Below are positions 34,880 through 37,503 of a stretch of 37,503 bases of DNA, piece by piece. The notes under the pieces are model-generated. The model saw nothing but the letters and a program-made list of their open reading frames with translations, ran no database searches and was not told the DNA's origin. The translations under genes and the position numbers were made by a program. The DNA is taken from contig JAEEQG010000057.1 in NCBI GenBank assembly GCA_016285185.1, forward strand, positions 1 through 37,503, written 5' to 3'. Positions within the stretch are counted from its first letter, which is position 1. Each line of letters starts with the position of its first letter. Source of the stretch: Spirochaetota bacterium. Lineage in GTDB: Bacteria > Spirochaetota > Spirochaetia > Treponematales > Treponemataceae.

Positions 34880-36076
34880 ATGCGACGAACAGGACATGCG
34901 GATCTGCCCCTGCACACAGGAACTGTGCCACGGTGGCTTGCAGACAGAATGAAGACGCTTGGAACACTTATAATCGAATCACTGGTTTTGAATTTCGGCA
35001 AAAACGAAGTTCTGTTGCGTCTCAGTGACCCGTTCTGGTTCCAGTCGTTCGGAGCGGTTCTAGGCATGGACTGGCATTCATCGGGAATAACAACAAGCGT
35101 TATGTACGCACTTAAACGCGGACTTAACCCGCGTGCCAAGGAACTGGGAATCTGTGTGTGCGGTGGTCGCGGAACATATTCGCGCAACACACCGGAAGAA
35201 CTGCGATTCCTTTCGGAAGCAACCGGCTTGGATGGAGATTCTCTCATAAAAGCAAGCAAATTGTGCGCAAAGGTGGACAACACTGCAATCCAGGACGGTT
35301 TTCAGCTTTATCAGCACAATTTTATACTGACCAACAGCGGTGAATGGTGCGTTGTACAGCAGGGAATGAACACGCAGGCAAAAACCGCCCGCCGCTATCA
35401 CTGGTGTTCGCTCAACTTTGACCGCCAAAAAACCGACTCATATCTGAACTCTCCCCACACCGCCATAATTGGTGAAAACAAGGGCGAAATTCTCAATCTT
35501 GCGGACACAAAGGCACACAATACGCGTTCACGCATTCTTGAGCTTTCAAAGGACAATCCCGACAAAGTAGTATCTGAGTTTTCAAAAATCTCCGGATACC
35601 GGCAGCTTGAAATGCCGCGGCACGAAGATGTACGCCCCGAAGATGTAAACCTTAAAAGACTCGGCGCAGTTCTCGCCACATCATACGAAAGTAACCCGAA
35701 AGACTTTGAAAGTCTGCTGCTTACACCGGGGCTCGGACCGCGTACATTGCAGTCGCTCACGCTGGTAAGCGAGGTTGTTTACGGAACACCCTCACGATTC
35801 AGTGATCCGGCGCGATTCTCGTTTGCGCACGGCGGCAAAGACGGACACCCCTTCCCTGTACCGGTAAAGATTTACGACGAAACAATCCGTGTTATGCAGG
35901 AAAGCATAGAAAAAGCAAAACTTAACTACACAGACAAGTCCTACTGCTTGCGACGGCTTCACCGAACAGCGGAAGAAATTGAAAATGCATTTCTTCCCAA
36001 AGCCAACTTTTACAAAACAATTGAACACGAAAAAGCCCATTCAGAAGAATGGGGCGGTCGCACAGTCTACGAATAA
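34880..36076 (+). CDS. DUF763 family protein
   Basis: A 398-residue protein starting with the DUF763 signature MRRTGHADLPLHTG and PRWLADRM. Further family blocks are FGAVLGMDWHSSGITTSV, CVCGGRGTYSRNTPEEL, TNSGEWCVVQQGMN, RYHWCS, LLTPGLGPRTLQSLTLVSEV (helix-hairpin-helix-like) and the C-terminal RFSFAHGGKDGHPFPVP. The family is shared with archaea and thermophiles; its function is not established, though the GLGPRTL segment suggests nucleic-acid contact. The frame is open back to an ATG at 34808, but that start would lie inside the promoter region, so 34880 is preferred. It diverges from the chemoreceptor gene across 94 bp. Confidence 0.9.
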   Translation: MRRTGHADLPLHTGTVPRWLADRMKTLGTLIIESLVLNFGKNEVLLRLSDPFWFQSFGAVLGMDWHSSGITTSVMYALKRGLNPRAKELGICVCGGRGTYSRNTPEELRFLSEATGLDGDSLIKASKLCAKVDNTAIQDGFQLYQHNFILTNSGEWCVVQQGMNTQAKTARRYHWCSLNFDRQKTDSYLNSPHTAIIGENKGEILNLADTKAHNTRSRILELSKDNPDKVVSEFSKISGYRQLEMPRHEDVRPEDVNLKRLGAVLATSYESNPKDFESLLLTPGLGPRTLQSLTLVSEVVYGTPSRFSDPARFSFAHGGKDGHPFPVPVKIYDETIRVMQESIEKAKLNYTDKSYCLRRLHRTAEEIENAFLPKANFYKTIEHEKAHSEEWGGRTVYE

Positions 36077-36187
36077 GATTTTGTAACAAATACCCACAAG
36101 ACCCTTTGATCTCGCTTTTTAATATTTTTTCTTCAAAGCGTACAAAAACAACTTTTTAAAACTATATAAATAGCAGGAGGTCGTTTT

Positions 36188-36997
36188 ATGTACACAATAA
36201 AACCGTTTGAAAAATTGACATATCACGATGATTTTATGTTCGGGGTAGTCATGCAGAACAAGGAAATCTGCCATGAATCTTTGGAATGTATGCTGGGGTT
36301 TAAGATTGACCACATTGAATATGCGGATCATCAGAAAACCATCGAACCGCTTTATACATCACACGGAATCAGGCTTGATGTTTACGTACAGGACGGAAGC
36401 CGTGTTTATGATGTGGAAATCCAGAACACTGACGAACAGGATCTGGGGAAAAGAACCCGGTACTACCAGAGCATGACGGACATGGACTCTTTATTAAAAG
36501 GACAGAACTACCGCGATTTAAAAGAAAGCATTATCATCTTTTTGTGCCGTTTTGACCCTTTCAAAAAACAAATTCCGTGTTATACTATATGCAGGTTATG
36601 TGAACAGGATGCGACTGTGAATGTTGATGATGCCGCAACTGTACACATCTTTAACTGTACCGCTTATAACAAGGTTAAATATGAAAACCTGCGTTCCTTT
36701 CTCAAATTCGTACAGACAAACAAGGCGGAATCTGACTTTACAAGGAGACTCGATTATATGGTAAAAACACAGAAAAAGATAGAAGAACTCAAACAGACAT
36801 ATCTTTCATGGAGTCTGCATGACAGTGATGTCCGCCATGAAGGCAGAAAGGAAGGAATGAAAGAAGCCAAGCTTGAAGACGCACAGAATCTTCTTGTTAT
36901 GAATGTACTGACTCACGAACAGATTGCACAGGTTGTAGGTCTTCCACTGGAAACGATAGAAGAACTTGCCGCAAAGCTCCAGACTGTCGCAAAATAA
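36188..36997 (+). CDS. Rpn-family PD-(D/E)XK nuclease / putative transposase
   Basis: A 269-residue protein of the PDDEXK_2/Rpn group, often annotated as recombination-promoting nuclease or nuclease-family transposase and expanded in Treponema genomes. The N-terminus (KLTYHDDFMFGVVMQ) is typical. The nuclease core is visible as GIRLDVYV (D64) and YDVEIQN (E77-x-Q79), followed by KRTRYYQSMTDMDSLLKGQNY. The C-terminal part has the usual charged tail with EGRKEGMKEAK and a short helical domain. A strong AGGAGG is placed 8 nt before the ATG. It lies directly before two repeat arrays. No terminal inverted repeats were recognised. Intact in length, so probably functional. Confidence 0.88.
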   Translation: MYTIKPFEKLTYHDDFMFGVVMQNKEICHESLECMLGFKIDHIEYADHQKTIEPLYTSHGIRLDVYVQDGSRVYDVEIQNTDEQDLGKRTRYYQSMTDMDSLLKGQNYRDLKESIIIFLCRFDPFKKQIPCYTICRLCEQDATVNVDDAATVHIFNCTAYNKVKYENLRSFLKFVQTNKAESDFTRRLDYMVKTQKKIEELKQTYLSWSLHDSDVRHEGRKEGMKEAKLEDAQNLLVMNVLTHEQIAQVVGLPLETIEELAAKLQTVAK

Positions 36998-37024
36998 ACT
37001 GAACTGTTGCCGCAAAAATTTTCA

Positions 37025-37091
37025 GCTACGTGTTTAAAAATTTTTTCTCTAGAAATTCAGTTATAATTACGAGCGTGTTTAAAAATAATTT
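37025..37091. repeat. Degenerate pair of CGTGTTTAAAAAT-type repeats
   Basis: GCTACGTGTTTAAAAATTTTTT (from 37025) and GAGCGTGTTTAAAAATAATTT (from 37071) repeat the same core 46 bp apart. They look like eroded relatives of the 44-bp units that follow. Confidence 0.5.
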
Positions 37092-37140
37092 GGCTATGGC
37101 GGAACTTTGAGTAGCTAAGTAAATATTTTTAAATACGTAC

Positions 37141-37228
37141 GTGCGCAAACTTAATTACGTACGTACATAAAAATTTTTCGCTACGTGCGCAAATTTAAAT
37201 ACGTACGTGCATAAAAATTTTTCGCTAC
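37141..37228. repeat. Two tandem 44-bp repeats containing ACGTACGT
   Basis: Units 37141-37184 and 37185-37228 differ at only three positions. Each has GTGCGCAAA, an AT stretch, ACGTACGT and ATAAAAATTTTTCGCTAC. ACGTACGT and AAAAATTTTT are themselves palindromic. No protein frame is supported here. Confidence 0.85.
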
Positions 37229-37265
37229 ACCGTAAAATATCTTGCTGTACGCTTATCAGGATTCT

Positions 37266-37366
37266 GTACTCAGACTGAGTACAGGTTGTACACAGCCTTA
37301 GTACAAGTTGTAGACAGGCTGACTACAAGTTGTACATAGCCTGAGTACAACTTGTAGATAGGCTAT
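37266..37366. repeat. 22-bp-period array of overlapping palindromes
   Basis: Four 22-bp units (37279-37300, 37301-37322, 37323-37344, 37345-37366) follow a degenerate partial unit (37266-37278). Each centres on TACAA-N-TTGTA or a close variant (TACAG-G-TTGTA in the first unit) and ends in AGCCT or AGGCT, which alternate. Units 2 to 4 are therefore 27-bp palindromes that share their arms with the next. Confidence 0.85.
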
Positions 37367-37368
37367 GT

Positions 37369-37388
37369 ACAGACTATTTTACGTCTGT
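37369..37388. repeat. Short hairpin after the 22-bp array
   Basis: ACAGAC (37369-37374) pairs with GTCTGT (37383-37388) around an 8-nt loop. No U-tract follows, so it is not a clear terminator. Confidence 0.45.
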
Positions 37389-37409
37389 CAGCTGATATGC
37401 ACCTGAATA

Positions 37410-37503
37410 ATGACACAAAAAATAAAAGAACTGAATGAAAAGGGACACACTATATTCAGTGTCTGCTCCCATACGGGAACAGTTATGATTTACTACTGCA
37501 TTA
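37410..37503 (+). CDS. Possible 5' end of an unknown gene, truncated by window edge
   Basis: An ATG at 37410 opens a frame that stays open for 31 codons to the window end (begins MTQKIKELNEKGHTIFSVCS). No convincing ribosome site is seen. I do not recognise the protein. It is included because the composition looks coding and the region before it is clearly non-coding. Confidence 0.35.
   Translation, partial: MTQKIKELNEKGHTIFSVCSHTGTVMIYYCI

Noticed and set aside
34808-34880. Longer N-terminus for DUF763 from an ATG at 34808
   Set aside because: The extension has no family similarity and would run through the predicted -35 and -10 elements.
34795-35283. 162-codon minus-strand frame opposite the DUF763 gene
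   Set aside because: The DUF763 reading frame is clearly the conserved one, and the promoter pair occupies 34792-34873.
36113-36140. CGCTTT/AAAGCG inverted repeat as terminator of DUF763
   Set aside because: A 6-bp stem with a 16-nt loop and no U-tract is too weak.
36188-36997. Complete insertion sequence with terminal inverted repeats
   Set aside because: The nuclease gene is clear, but no terminal inverted repeats or target duplication could be seen around it.
37266-37366. CRISPR array
   Set aside because: The 22-bp units are contiguous with no unique spacers, and no cas gene is nearby.

Overview
The window looks like a gut, rumen or oral Treponema (Spirochaetota). The reasons are a spirochete-type lipoprotein signal (FTSC), an archaeal/eukaryal-type short PheRS beta subunit, a Rpn-like PD-(D/E)XK nuclease gene beside Treponema-style ACGTACGT repeats, many signalling proteins (cyclase, HD-GYP, MCP, atypical regulators), and moderate-to-low GC. 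It does not look like T. pallidum, because it carries a GH5 cellulase and a carbohydrate-binding-like sensor. The genus is inferred from gene content; no database search was possible.

Layout. 1-894: 5' end of gpmI and a Nudix hydrolase. 963-4709: two large multi-pass membrane proteins (GT-C-like and DUF2142) around an XRE regulator; this patch, especially 3180-4709, is visibly AT-richer. 4779-10917: SIMPL protein, CstA-family carrier, a small conserved hypothetical, a GH5 lipoprotein cellulase behind a large inverted repeat, and an AGCS sodium:amino-acid symporter, separated by clear intrinsic terminators. 10918-13694: FecR-domain protein, adenylate kinase, and an HD-GYP phosphodiesterase whose outer domain resembles a family 2 carbohydrate-binding module. 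13691-22133 (minus): a tight four-gene unit of class III nucleotide cyclase, coiled-coil membrane protein, secreted hypothetical, and a 1484-residue acyl-CoA dehydratase activase-type protein. 22200-24589: murJ, an atypical winged-helix regulator, tRNA-Val(GAC). 24806-26437 (minus): efp and epmA, the elongation factor and its lysyl-modifying enzyme. 26502-28483: a TtcA-like tRNA thiolase translationally coupled to a pseudo-receiver/HATPase/cNMP-like signalling protein. 28486-34785 (minus): HD protein, acyltransferase-like membrane protein, pheT, a TIGR01212 radical SAM protein and a chemoreceptor. 34880-37503: DUF763, the Rpn-like nuclease, two different repeat arrays and a truncated ORF.

Themes. 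Three parts look connected to signalling: a cyclase, a c-di-GMP phosphodiesterase with a possible polysaccharide sensor, and a protein with a degenerate cyclic-nucleotide-binding fold. Polysaccharide use is suggested by GH5 plus the CBM2-like sensor about 3.5 kb apart. A recurrent regulatory architecture stands out: at least five genes (murJ, epmA, the TtcA-like gene, the chemoreceptor, DUF763) have a -10 hexamer ending 6-7 nt before the ATG and no Shine-Dalgarno, which predicts leaderless mRNAs, several from back-to-back divergent promoters. The most unusual non-coding structure is a 22-bp-period array of overlapping palindromes at 37266-37388.
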